64,000 nt of DNA from Roseomonas sp. Its GTDB lineage: Bacteria > Pseudomonadota > Alphaproteobacteria > Acetobacterales > Acetobacteraceae. Shown one piece after another: positions 55,559-63,211 of the stretch; position 1 is the stretch's first letter, and each line of letters opens with the position of its first letter. The stretch spans positions 1 through 64,000 of the forward strand of contig JADCFA010000005.1 of NCBI GenBank assembly GCA_020249775.1, in the 5' to 3' direction. Below the pieces are notes generated by a model. It did not search any database. It was not told where the DNA came from and saw only the letters and a list, made by a program, of their open reading frames with translations. The translations under genes were made by a program, and so were the position numbers.

Positions 55559-57064
55559 ATGCCCGACACCGCCCCGCTCCATAGCGCAAGCAAGCCGCTT
55601 TCCGTCGAACATTTTGATGTGCTCATTGTTGGTGCCGGCATTTCCGGCATTGGCGCGGCCTATCACCTCAGCACACAATGCCCAGACAAGCGCTTTGTTG
55701 TGCTGGAGAATGAGGAAAGCTTTGGCGGCACATGGTGGACGCATAAATATCCTGGCATTCGTTCGGATAGCGATCTTCATACCTTTGGCTATCGCTTCAA
55801 GCCCTGGCGCGGCGCGCCGATCGCCACTGCCGAGGAAATCCTGCGCTATATGGGCGAAGTCATCGCCGAAAACGATCTCTCGCGGCATATCCGCTATCGG
55901 CATCATATCACGCATGCAAGCTGGGATGGTCAGACCAAGCTTTGGACCTTGGAGGTTCTCGACAAGACCAATCGCCTGCCGCGCCGTTTTACTTGCAAAT
56001 TTCTCTATATGTGCCAGGGCTATTACCGCCAACGTCAGGGCTATATGCCTGAATGGCCGAATATGGCGGCCTATCAAGGGCAATTGGTGCATTCCGAGGA
56101 ATGGCCAGAAGGGCTCGACTATACCGACAAGCGCGTGCTGGTCATCGGGTCAGGCGCCAGCGCGGCCACCATCATCCCCGCCATGGCCGCCAAGGCCGCG
56201 CATGTGGTGATGTTACAGCGTTCCCCCACCTATTTCCGTGTGGGCCGCAACGCGATTGAGATCGCCGAGGAATTACGCACGCTTGGCATTGCGGAAGATT
56301 GGATTCACGAAATCACGCGCCGCAAAATCCTGTTCGAGCAAGCCAAATTCGCCAAAATGTCCTTCACGCAGCCAGATCAGGTCAAGGAAGCGCTATTGGA
56401 TGGCATTCGCGGCATTGTCGGGCAGGATTACGATATAGCGACGCATTTCACCCCCAACTATCGCCCCTGGCGGCAGCGTGTCGCCTTTGTGCCCGATGGC
56501 GATCTGTTCCATGGCATCGTCAGCGGCAAGGCCAGCGTAGTAACGGACGAGATCGAGAGATTCTCTGAAAAGGGTGTTGTGACCAAATCCGGCCGGGAAG
56601 TGGAAGCGGATATCATTGTCGCGGCCACCGGCTTCAACCTGAATGTGCTGGGCGATATCGCCTTCGAGATTGATGGCAAGCCGCTCGATTTTCATGAAAC
56701 AGTGACCTATCGCGGCATGATGTTCACCGGCATTCCCAATATGGTTTGGGTGTTCGGCTATTTCCGCGCTTCATGGACCTTGCGCGCCGATCTGGTGGGT
56801 GACTTCGTCTGCAAATTGCTGAAGCACATGGATGCGAAGGGCAAGCAGCATGTCGAAGTGGCGCTGCGGGACGAAGACCATAACATGCCAATCCTGCCCT
56901 GGATTGATCCGGAAAACTTCAATCCCGGCTATCTGATGCGGGGATTGCATCTGCTGCCGCAACGCGGCGACAAGCCCGAATGGATGCATAATCAGGATTA
57001 TTGGGCCGAGAAGGATGAATTCCCCAAAATAGACCTGAACGACGGGGCATTTGTCTACAAGTAA
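55559..57064 (+). CDS. Flavin-containing monooxygenase (Baeyer-Villiger-like)
   Basis: A 501-residue flavoprotein. The FAD Rossmann motif is DVLIVGAGISGIGAAYHL near the N-terminus, and the NADPH site is RVLVIGSGASAATIIPAMA. Between them lies FGGTWWTHKYPGIRSDSD, the FMO/BVMO-like TWW-YPG region. The exact FxGxxxHxxxW/D signature is not seen; the equivalent stretch reads YQGQLVHSEEWPE, close to the BVMO form. It would oxidise a ketone or heteroatom. It lies between the secreted hydratase and nadD, interrupting the usual proA-nadD neighbourhood. Confidence 0.9.
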   Translation: MPDTAPLHSASKPLSVEHFDVLIVGAGISGIGAAYHLSTQCPDKRFVVLENEESFGGTWWTHKYPGIRSDSDLHTFGYRFKPWRGAPIATAEEILRYMGEVIAENDLSRHIRYRHHITHASWDGQTKLWTLEVLDKTNRLPRRFTCKFLYMCQGYYRQRQGYMPEWPNMAAYQGQLVHSEEWPEGLDYTDKRVLVIGSGASAATIIPAMAAKAAHVVMLQRSPTYFRVGRNAIEIAEELRTLGIAEDWIHEITRRKILFEQAKFAKMSFTQPDQVKEALLDGIRGIVGQDYDIATHFTPNYRPWRQRVAFVPDGDLFHGIVSGKASVVTDEIERFSEKGVVTKSGREVEADIIVAATGFNLNVLGDIAFEIDGKPLDFHETVTYRGMMFTGIPNMVWVFGYFRASWTLRADLVGDFVCKLLKHMDAKGKQHVEVALRDEDHNMPILPWIDPENFNPGYLMRGLHLLPQRGDKPEWMHNQDYWAEKDEFPKIDLNDGAFVYK

Positions 57065-57124
57065 CCCTTGCTGCGACATGGCATGGCCATTCACCTTGGC
57101 GCCCGAACTTACTATGCTCCTCGC

Positions 57125-57733
57125 ATGACTCCATCCCGTTTCGGCGATGGTCGCCGCCGCCGCATTGGCCTTTTGGGCGGGTCCTTCAACCCGGCCCATG
57201 CCGGGCATATCCATGTCGCACGCAAGGCCATGCAGGCGCTTCGGTTGGATCAGGTATGGCTGATGGTTTCCCCCGGCAATCCGCTGAAGCCCCGCGCGGG
57301 CATGGCGCCGCTCGCTGAGCGTCTGGCGAGCGCGCGCCGCATTGCCGATGGCCGGCGCGTGATCGCGAGCGATATCGAAAGGTTTCTCGGCACGCGTTTT
57401 ACCGCCGATACGCTGGCAAAATTGCGCCGGCGCTTTCCCCGGGCGGCGTTCGTGTTCCTGATTGGCGCGGATAATCTGGTGCAATTGCCGCGCTGGAAGG
57501 CTTGGCGCCGTATCGCTGCCTCTACGTCCCTGGCCGTGCTGCCACGCCCAGCTTGGACACGGCAGGCGCTGCATGGCGCGGCGGCTTCCGTGCTGCGCCG
57601 CCAGCGCTGCCGGCCCGGCGCGTTGCTTGCCGGCCCGAAGCGGGCTACGAAACGCGCCAGATGGTGTTTCGTTTTCGCCCGGGAACACGCCGCATCCGCC
57701 ACCGCAATCAGGGCGGCAGCGCCGCACCCGTGA
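57125..57733 (+). CDS. nadD: Nicotinate-nucleotide adenylyltransferase
   Basis: A 202-residue enzyme that makes nicotinate adenine dinucleotide from NaMN and ATP. The HxGH-type nucleotide motif is GGSFNPAHAGHIHVA at residues 19-33. IGADNLVQLPRWKAW follows and ASATAIRAAA is the C-terminal signature. ATG 57125 fits the family; upstream readings to 57068 lack a ribosome site. The stop at 57731 is in the same frame as the following rsfS gene, 24 bases away. Confidence 0.94.
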   Translation: MTPSRFGDGRRRRIGLLGGSFNPAHAGHIHVARKAMQALRLDQVWLMVSPGNPLKPRAGMAPLAERLASARRIADGRRVIASDIERFLGTRFTADTLAKLRRRFPRAAFVFLIGADNLVQLPRWKAWRRIAASTSLAVLPRPAWTRQALHGAAASVLRRQRCRPGALLAGPKRATKRARWCFVFAREHAASATAIRAAAPHP

Positions 57734-57746
57734 CAGTTAGACAGAC

Positions 57747-57760
57747 AGGAGGCGGCCATA
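57747..57760 (+). promoter_or_regulatory. Ribosome binding site and AUA initiation region of rsfS
   Basis: A perfect AGGAGG (57747-57752) stands five bases before ATA at 57758. No ATG, GTG or TTG occurs in the rsfS frame between the nadD stop and residue 101 of the ORF, so the ATA is the best-placed initiation codon. Confidence 0.65.
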
Positions 57761-58408
57761 GCCCGCAAGCCCACCCCGGCTGAAGAAAGCCCGAAGCGGC
57801 GCATCCCCGCCGCGCCCAAACCGAAAGCCGCGACCAAGGCCAAGGCCAGCACCAAGCCGAAAGCTGGCGCGGCGGCCAAGGCAAAGGCCGCGCCCAAGAC
57901 CGCGGCGGCCAAGCCGGCCCCGAAACGCGCCGCCGCCAAGGCCCCCGCCACCAAGGCGAGCAAAGCCGCGCCCAAGGCGAAGCCTGCCGCCAAGCCTGCG
58001 GCGCCGCGCCCCGCCCGTGGCAAGCGCCGCGAAAAACTTGCTCCGGACCGGCTGCAAATATTGGTCGAGGCAGCGCGCAAAAGCCTGGAAGATGACAAGG
58101 CCGAAAACATCGTCATTCTGGATGTGACCGGCCGCGCCGATTATACGGACCGCCTGATCATCGCGACCGGCCAGGTTGAGCGCCAATTGCAGGCCATGGC
58201 GACGCATTTGGATGAAGCGCTCGGCAAGGCTGGGCTGCATCTGAAGCGCGATGCCATTCAGGCCTCGGCCGATTGGGTGCTGATTGATGCGGGCGATCTG
58301 GTGATCCACCTGTTCCGCCCCGATGCGCGGGAGCTTTATCGGCTGGAACGCATGTGGGGCCCGGAAAGCCCGCTAAAGACGGAGAATTCCGACGCCGCGC
58401 GGGATTAG
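57758..58408 (+). CDS. rsfS: Ribosomal silencing factor RsfS, apparent AUA start, long basic N-terminus
   Basis: RsfS binds L14 on the 50S subunit and stops subunit joining when nutrients fall. The C-terminal core (about residues 100-216) is complete, with [40 protein letters not shown] and [14 protein letters not shown]. Before it lies a roughly 97-residue extension rich in Lys, Ala and Pro, similar to histone H1 tails. The only well-placed start is ATA behind AGGAGG; the first standard codon is TTG at 58061, without a ribosome site and inside the core. The frame matches nadD, from which only a TGA and 24 bases separate it. Confidence 0.85.
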   Translation: MARKPTPAEESPKRRIPAAPKPKAATKAKASTKPKAGAAAKAKAAPKTAAAKPAPKRAAAKAPATKASKAAPKAKPAAKPAAPRPARGKRREKLAPDRLQILVEAARKSLEDDKAENIVILDVTGRADYTDRLIIATGQVERQLQAMATHLDEALGKAGLHLKRDAIQASADWVLIDAGDLVIHLFRPDARELYRLERMWGPESPLKTENSDAARD

Positions 58409-58859
58409 GATTGTCGCGATCGGGCGCATAAAACCCGGTCCTGAGGCAGCGCTTTACGCCCATTACGCGGCGCGGCTGCGCCCTGCGCCGGAATTGGTGG
58501 AAATCCCCGAAGCGCGCGGCAGTGCGGCCGAAATCCGCCGACGCGAGGGTGCGGCAATCCTTGCTGCCATTCCCACTGGCGCGGTGCCGGTGGCCTTGGA
58601 TCTTGGCGGCGCCATGCCCGATACCGAAAGCCTCGCCGCGCTACTCGCGCGCTGGGATGAGGCCGGGCGTGCGGCGTGCTTCATGATCGGTGGTGCGGAG
58701 GGGCTCGATCCCGCGGTGCAGGCGCGGGCGGAATATCGCCTCTCGCTCGGCCCGCTTACCTGGCCGCATTTTCTGGTGCGCGGGATGCTGGCGGAACAGC
58801 TATATCGGGCGCAGGCGATCAGAACGGGGCACCCCTATCATCGCGCCTGGCGGCCCTGA
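58404..58859 (+). CDS. rlmH: 23S rRNA (pseudouridine1915-N3)-methyltransferase, apparent AUU start
   Basis: RlmH methylates pseudouridine 1915 in helix 69. The SPOUT core is complete: [20 protein letters not shown], then [11 protein letters not shown], and the C-terminal knot [20 protein letters not shown] with YRAQAI. The expected N-terminus [20 protein letters not shown] is encoded in frame, but its first codon is ATT at 58404, overlapping the rsfS TAG (ATTAG). The first standard codon, TTG 58494, would remove the first beta strand. Length from ATT is 151 residues, as in the family (about 155). There is no clear Shine-Dalgarno, consistent with coupling to rsfS. Confidence 0.88.
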   Translation: MRIVAIGRIKPGPEAALYAHYAARLRPAPELVEIPEARGSAAEIRRREGAAILAAIPTGAVPVALDLGGAMPDTESLAALLARWDEAGRAACFMIGGAEGLDPAVQARAEYRLSLGPLTWPHFLVRGMLAEQLYRAQAIRTGHPYHRAWRP

Positions 58860-58899
58860 TGCGCGGTCAAGTGAAAGCAAGAAACGGATGGCGTAACGA

Positions 58900-58919
58900 G
58901 CGTGTTTCATCAAACATGC
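58900..58919 (+). promoter_or_regulatory. Inverted repeat immediately before the ada start
   Basis: GCGTGTTT-CATC-AAACATGC, an eight-base arm with one G-U and a four-base loop, ends four bases before the ada ATG and covers the place where a Shine-Dalgarno would be. No other good ribosome site is visible. It may tune ada translation or be a protein site. Confidence 0.4.
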
Positions 58920-58923
58920 GGGT

Positions 58924-59982
58924 ATGACGACTAATTCGGAAAATCTTGATGATGCCCGTTTCGCCGCCGTGCTGGCGCGCGATGCGGCGCCCGCCTGTGG
59001 CGCATTTCTGTATGCCGTTACCTCACAGGGGGTTTATTGCCGCCCTGGCTGCCCATCGCCGGCGCCGCTGCGCCGCAATACACGCTTCTTTGCCGATAAC
59101 ATGGCGGCAGAGGATGCCGGCTTTCGCCCGTGTAAGCGCTGCGACCCGCGCGGCGATCGCGCGCGGCTGCAGGCGGAGGCGGTGCGCGCCGCCTGCGCCA
59201 TGATCGAAGCGGCTGAGGGCATGCCTTCCCTGGCAAGCCTCGCCGCGCGCGCGGGCTATGCGCCGCATCACTTCCAAAGGATGTTTCGTGACATCACCGG
59301 CGTCACGCCGCGTTCCTATGCGGAGGGCGTGCGCGGGCGGCGCCTGTCGGCCGCTTTGGCCGAAGGGGCGCGCGTTGCGGAAGCAGTCGCCGAGGCAGGC
59401 TTTGGCAGCGAAAGTCGCGTTTATGAGAATACCGCGCGGCATTTAGGCATGCGCCCTGGCAGAGCCCGGCGTGGCGGCGCGGGAGAGGTGATCCACATCG
59501 CCTGGGCGGAAAGCGCCTTTGGCCCCTTGCTGCTCGGCGCCACTGATCAGGGTGTGTGCTTCCTTGGCTTTGGTGAAGCGCGCGATGCGTTGGAGGGTGA
59601 TTTGCGCGCGCGCTTCCCCAAGGCGCGGGTGGAGGCAGCGCCCGAGGCTGTTGCCGCCCTGGCCAAGCGCGCGATCGCTTTCATTGCCGAACCGCGCGCC
59701 GCCCTGGATTTGCCGCTTGATCTGCGGGGGACGATTTTCCAGCGTCGGGTCTGGGAAGCGCTGCGTGGCATTCCGCTTGGCAGCACCACAACCTATGGCG
59801 CGCTGGCCGCCGCGATGGGGCAGCCCAAAGCAACGCGCGCGGTGGCGCGGGCTTGCGCGCAAAACCCTGTATCACTCGCGGTGCCCTGCCATCGCGTGGT
59901 GAGCAAGGATGGCGATATCACCGGATATCGCTGGGGGGTGGCGCGCAAGCGGGCGTTGCTGGCGGGGGAGAAGGGTGCGTGA
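58924..59982 (+). CDS. ada: Ada: AraC-type regulator and O6-methylguanine-DNA methyltransferase
   Basis: A 352-residue adaptive-response protein. The N-terminal zinc module has C39, C43, C70 and C73 (CRPGC ... CKRC), where C39 takes methyl from phosphotriesters and turns on the regulon. Next comes an AraC-type helix-turn-helix (APHHFQRMFRDITGVTPRSY) and then the methyltransferase with PCHRV and acceptor C322. Both cysteines are present, so it should be functional. The only recognised dedicated regulator in the window. Its last 100 codons are repeated at 60778-61098. Confidence 0.96.
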   Translation: MTTNSENLDDARFAAVLARDAAPACGAFLYAVTSQGVYCRPGCPSPAPLRRNTRFFADNMAAEDAGFRPCKRCDPRGDRARLQAEAVRAACAMIEAAEGMPSLASLAARAGYAPHHFQRMFRDITGVTPRSYAEGVRGRRLSAALAEGARVAEAVAEAGFGSESRVYENTARHLGMRPGRARRGGAGEVIHIAWAESAFGPLLLGATDQGVCFLGFGEARDALEGDLRARFPKARVEAAPEAVAALAKRAIAFIAEPRAALDLPLDLRGTIFQRRVWEALRGIPLGSTTTYGALAAAMGQPKATRAVARACAQNPVSLAVPCHRVVSKDGDITGYRWGVARKRALLAGEKGA

Positions 59983-60070
59983 CGCAGGCGCATTCGGCCG
60001 GTTTGCTGGTGCGATTCGCGCTGTTGCTGGGAAACGATAACAGCAATCGAGGCAATCGGAGGACCCGGTG

Positions 60071-60667
60071 ATGCTTGAGACCACCATTGCGCTGCTACTC
60101 TTCCTCTTGCCTTTGGCCTACAGCCCCGGCCCCGGGAACATATTCTTTGCGGCAATCGGCGCACGTTTTGGTCTTCGCGCATGCATCCCCGCGATTGGCG
60201 GTTACCATGTCGCCACCTTCGTGGTAACCTTATCTATCGGACTTGGAATCTCTCGGCTTGCCGACCTTAGTCCGTTCTTTTTCGACGTCCTCCGTCATGC
60301 TGGCGCCGCCTATGTATTCTGGCTGGCTTGGCGGTTTCTGCGCGCCGACGCCGCCACGGGCCACACAGAGAAGCGCAGGGCGACGGCGCTCGACGGGGCA
60401 ATTCTATTGCTACTCAATCCCAAGGCCTATCTGATAATCGCGCTCATGTTCACGCAGTTCTTGCCCGTATACGGCAGCATCAATCCCGTCCAGGTGGTCT
60501 GGATGACGACAGTGTTTACACTGAACAACCTTATTGCCTTCACGCTCTGGACGCTCACGGGTGATCTAATGCTGCGGAGGCTGCACAGAGCGGAAACTGC
60601 ACGACGAACCAATTTTTTCTTGGCGGCTATCCTTGCCACCGTAGCCTTCTGGATCGTCTGGCGCTGA
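60071..60667 (+). CDS. LysE-family amino-acid exporter
   Basis: A 198-residue six-span membrane protein. The LysE/RhtB signature PGPGNIFFAAIGARFGLRA is near the N-terminus and LLLLNPKAYLIIALMF lies in the middle. It exports amino acids or related compounds. GGAGGA precedes the ATG at 60071. Its base composition is less GC-rich than its surroundings, with more AT-ending codons, and it is flanked by ada and a partial ada copy, which suggests acquisition by recombination. Confidence 0.9.
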   Translation: MLETTIALLLFLLPLAYSPGPGNIFFAAIGARFGLRACIPAIGGYHVATFVVTLSIGLGISRLADLSPFFFDVLRHAGAAYVFWLAWRFLRADAATGHTEKRRATALDGAILLLLNPKAYLIIALMFTQFLPVYGSINPVQVVWMTTVFTLNNLIAFTLWTLTGDLMLRRLHRAETARRTNFFLAAILATVAFWIVWR

Positions 60668-60777
60668 TCTCTCACTCAAGCCAGTTCCGGAAGCAGCGTT
60701 GTCAATAATCTATCGATGTCACTCACCATATGCCGCGGGTACCCGCTTCCTGGCAGATCCGGAACCGGGGCGGGTGA

Positions 60778-61098
60778 TGCGCCATCGCCTTCATCGCCGA
60801 ACCGCGTGCTGCCTTGGACCTACCCTTGGATTTGCGCGGCACGATTTTCCAGTGCCGCGTTTGGGAGGCGCTGCGCGGCATTCCGCTTGGCAGCACCACA
60901 ACCTATGGCGCACTCGCCGCCGCGATGGGGGAACCGAAAGCAACGCGCGCGGTGGCGCGGGCTTGCGCGCAAAACCCGGTCTCACTCGCGGTGCCCTGCC
61001 ACCGCGTGGTGGGCAAGGATGGCGATGTGACAGGCTATCGCTGGGGGGTGGCGCGCAAGCGGGCGCTATTGGCGGGGGAGAAGGAATGGGGGATGTAA
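60778..61098 (+). pseudogene. 5'-truncated second copy of ada (methyltransferase domain only)
   Basis: From 60781 to 61084 the sequence aligns without indels to 59671-59974 of ada (residues 250-350) at about 88 percent by hand count (37 differences in 304 bases). Most differences are silent. The PCHRV site is intact. The reading frame is closed upstream by TGA at 60775. It could be translated only from TTG 60814 as a 94-residue domain, which would lack the preceding methyltransferase strands. A remnant of a duplicated or imported ada is the simplest reading. Confidence 0.8.
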
Positions 61099-61111
61099 AC
61101 CCCCCTCCCCT

Positions 61112-62083
61112 TCACTGCGGCTGAATGCCAGCCGCGCGCACCACCGTCGCCCAGCGATCCACCTCGGCCCGCACCAGCCGCGCCAGTGCTTCCGGCCCCT
61201 GCTGATCCGCGGCGGCGGGGATAGAGCCCAAGTCTTCGATACGTTTGCGGATGGCAGGGTCATTCAGCGCAGCGCGCAACGCCTCATCCAGCTTTTGCAC
61301 TACCGGTGCCGGTGTGCCGCGCGGGGCGAAAATCGCGTTCCAGCCTTGGAAGATATAATCAGGCACTCCGGCTTCCGGCGCTGAGGGCACGCCCGGCGCA
61401 TTCGGGTTGCGCGTGGTGGCCGCCGTCAGCAGCCCGCGCATGGTGCCGGCCTGGATTTGCGGCACAGCGGCGGGCGCCAGCAGGCAGGCGCTATCCACCT
61501 GCTGCGCAACCACATCATTCAGCGCCGGGCCTTCGCCGCGATAGGGCACTTCATTCATCCGCGCGCCGGTCAGATGCGCAAATAGCGAACAGGCCAAATG
61601 ATTGGTGGAACCGATCCCTGCATTCGCATTGGAAACCTGGCCCGGATTGGCGCGGACGCGCGCGAGGAATTCCTGCATGGTCTGCGCCGGGAAACCATTG
61701 CGCACCACGAAAAACAAGGGCGTGCCGGCAATCAGCCCAATCGGCTGCAATTCGCGCGGATCGTATTGAATGGACCGATAAATCGAAGGCGCCGCCGAAT
61801 GGCTGCCAAGGCTGCCGACGGTCAGCGTATAGCCATCGGGGGCGGCTTGCGCGCCGCGCGCCCCGCCAATGGTGCCGCCGGCGCCGGAGATATTTTCCAC
61901 TGTGACGCGCTGGTTCAGCGTCTTCATCATGTGATCGGCCACGATACGCGCCAGCACATCGGTCGCCCCGCCGGGGGCGAAGACCACAATCATATTGATG
62001 GTGCGATTGGGAAAATCCTGCGCGGCGGCAGACTGGGCAAGGCCCAGGAACAATCCGGCAAGGGCCGCGATAATGCGTTTCAT
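61112..62083 (-). CDS. Bug-family binding protein
   Basis: A 323-residue exported binding protein. The start at 62083 begins the signal MKRIIAALAGLFLGLAQSAA; longer readings to 62167 would bury it. Family blocks include FPNRTINMIVVFAPGGATDV, VENISGAGGTIGGARGAQ and VPYRGEGPALNDVVAQQ. It is divergent from the hydroxyacid dehydrogenase gene, with about 150 bases between. Confidence 0.92.
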   Translation of the reverse strand: MKRIIAALAGLFLGLAQSAAAQDFPNRTINMIVVFAPGGATDVLARIVADHMMKTLNQRVTVENISGAGGTIGGARGAQAAPDGYTLTVGSLGSHSAAPSIYRSIQYDPRELQPIGLIAGTPLFFVVRNGFPAQTMQEFLARVRANPGQVSNANAGIGSTNHLACSLFAHLTGARMNEVPYRGEGPALNDVVAQQVDSACLLAPAAVPQIQAGTMRGLLTAATTRNPNAPGVPSAPEAGVPDYIFQGWNAIFAPRGTPAPVVQKLDEALRAALNDPAIRKRIEDLGSIPAAADQQGPEALARLVRAEVDRWATVVRAAGIQPQ

Positions 62084-62234
62084 GAAGCTTCCTCCCGTCG
62101 GGCTTTGCTGCCGGGTTTGCCCCGTTCTGCCCAGACTGATGGAAGCTGTCCCGCCCCCCGCCGTCAAGCGTCACCCCTTGCGCCATCGGCCCTGGCGTTT
62201 CAGGGTCTGGCACAGAAGCCTCAAGGAGAACCCC

Positions 62235-63203
62235 ATGCTGCCGCCGCGCGAGAAACTCACCATCTGCTTCGCCCATGTCGCCTATCGCTTCGCCGATCGT
62301 TTTGCGCTGCGCGGCGCTGGGATTGATTTCTTTGAAGTGCGCAATCGGGATGATCTGGATGCGCGGATTGGCGGCGCCGATGTGCTGGTCTGTTCCGGGC
62401 TTTGGCGGAATGATTTGCCCAAGCTCTCACCCCGCCTGCGTTTCGTGCAATCCGCCAGTGCCGGGACGGATCAATATGACCGCGATGTGCTGCGCGCCGC
62501 CGGCATCAGGCTGGCCAGCGCGCAGGGCTGCAATGCCAATGCGGTCAGCGAACATGCGATTGCGCTGATGCTGGGCATCCTGCGCCGCGTGCCGGAAGCG
62601 CGCGACAATCAGGCCAAGCGTTTCTGGCGCGGCATGATGGGCGATTTCACGAAACGCGAGGATGAAGCGGGCGGCAAGACCGTGATTGTGGTCGGCACCG
62701 GGCGCATTGGCGGGCGGATTGCGCGCATTTGCAAGGCTTTGGATATGCAGGTAATCGGCGTGCGCCGCGATGCCTCGGCCGGCGCCAATGGCGCGGATGA
62801 GGTGCATGCCTTCACCAATCTGCCCGCGCTTTTGCCGCGTGCCGATTTCGTCGTGCTGGCCTGCCCGCTGACGGATGAAACACGCGGGTTGATTGGCGCT
62901 TCCGCGCTGGCCGCCATGAAGCCCACCGCGCATCTGGTGAATGTCGCGCGCGGGCGCGTGGTGGATGAAGTGGCGCTGATTGCGGCCTTGCAGGCTGGCC
63001 GCATTGCCGGCGCTGCCCTGGATGTCACGGTGGATGAACCTCTGCCGGAGGCAAGCCCGCTTTGGACCATGCCCAATGTGCTGATCACGCCGCATACGGG
63101 TGGCGAGACGCATAAATACGAAGACAATGTGCTGGATATGATGATGGAAAACCTGAACCGGCAATGGCGCGGTGAAACCGCTTTGTTCAATCAAATTGTT
63201 TGA
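62235..63203 (+). CDS. D-2-hydroxyacid dehydrogenase
   Basis: A 322-residue NAD(P)-dependent enzyme. The Rossmann motif is VIVVGTGRIGGRIARICKAL, the catalytic Arg lies in NVARGRVVDEVAL, the Glu in VDEPLPEASPLW and the His in TPHTGGETHKYE. It interconverts 2-ketoacids and D-2-hydroxyacids (glyoxylate, hydroxypyruvate or lactate-like). The start ATG 62235 follows AAGGAGAA; the longer frame to 61995 overlaps the divergent gene. It is followed eight bases later by the M20 peptidase gene. Confidence 0.92.
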   Translation: MLPPREKLTICFAHVAYRFADRFALRGAGIDFFEVRNRDDLDARIGGADVLVCSGLWRNDLPKLSPRLRFVQSASAGTDQYDRDVLRAAGIRLASAQGCNANAVSEHAIALMLGILRRVPEARDNQAKRFWRGMMGDFTKREDEAGGKTVIVVGTGRIGGRIARICKALDMQVIGVRRDASAGANGADEVHAFTNLPALLPRADFVVLACPLTDETRGLIGASALAAMKPTAHLVNVARGRVVDEVALIAALQAGRIAGAALDVTVDEPLPEASPLWTMPNVLITPHTGGETHKYEDNVLDMMMENLNRQWRGETALFNQIV

Positions 63204-63211
63204 GGTAGGCG

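Noticed and set aside
57250..58116. Minus-strand 288-codon Ala/Gly-rich ORF opposite nadD and rsfS
   Set aside because: Its repeats are the complement of the Lys/Ala/Pro codons of the RsfS tail, not a protein.
58061..58408. RsfS starting at TTG 58061
   Set aside because: This codon has no ribosome site and lies inside the conserved first helix, whereas ATA 57758 has AGGAGG. It remains a fallback.
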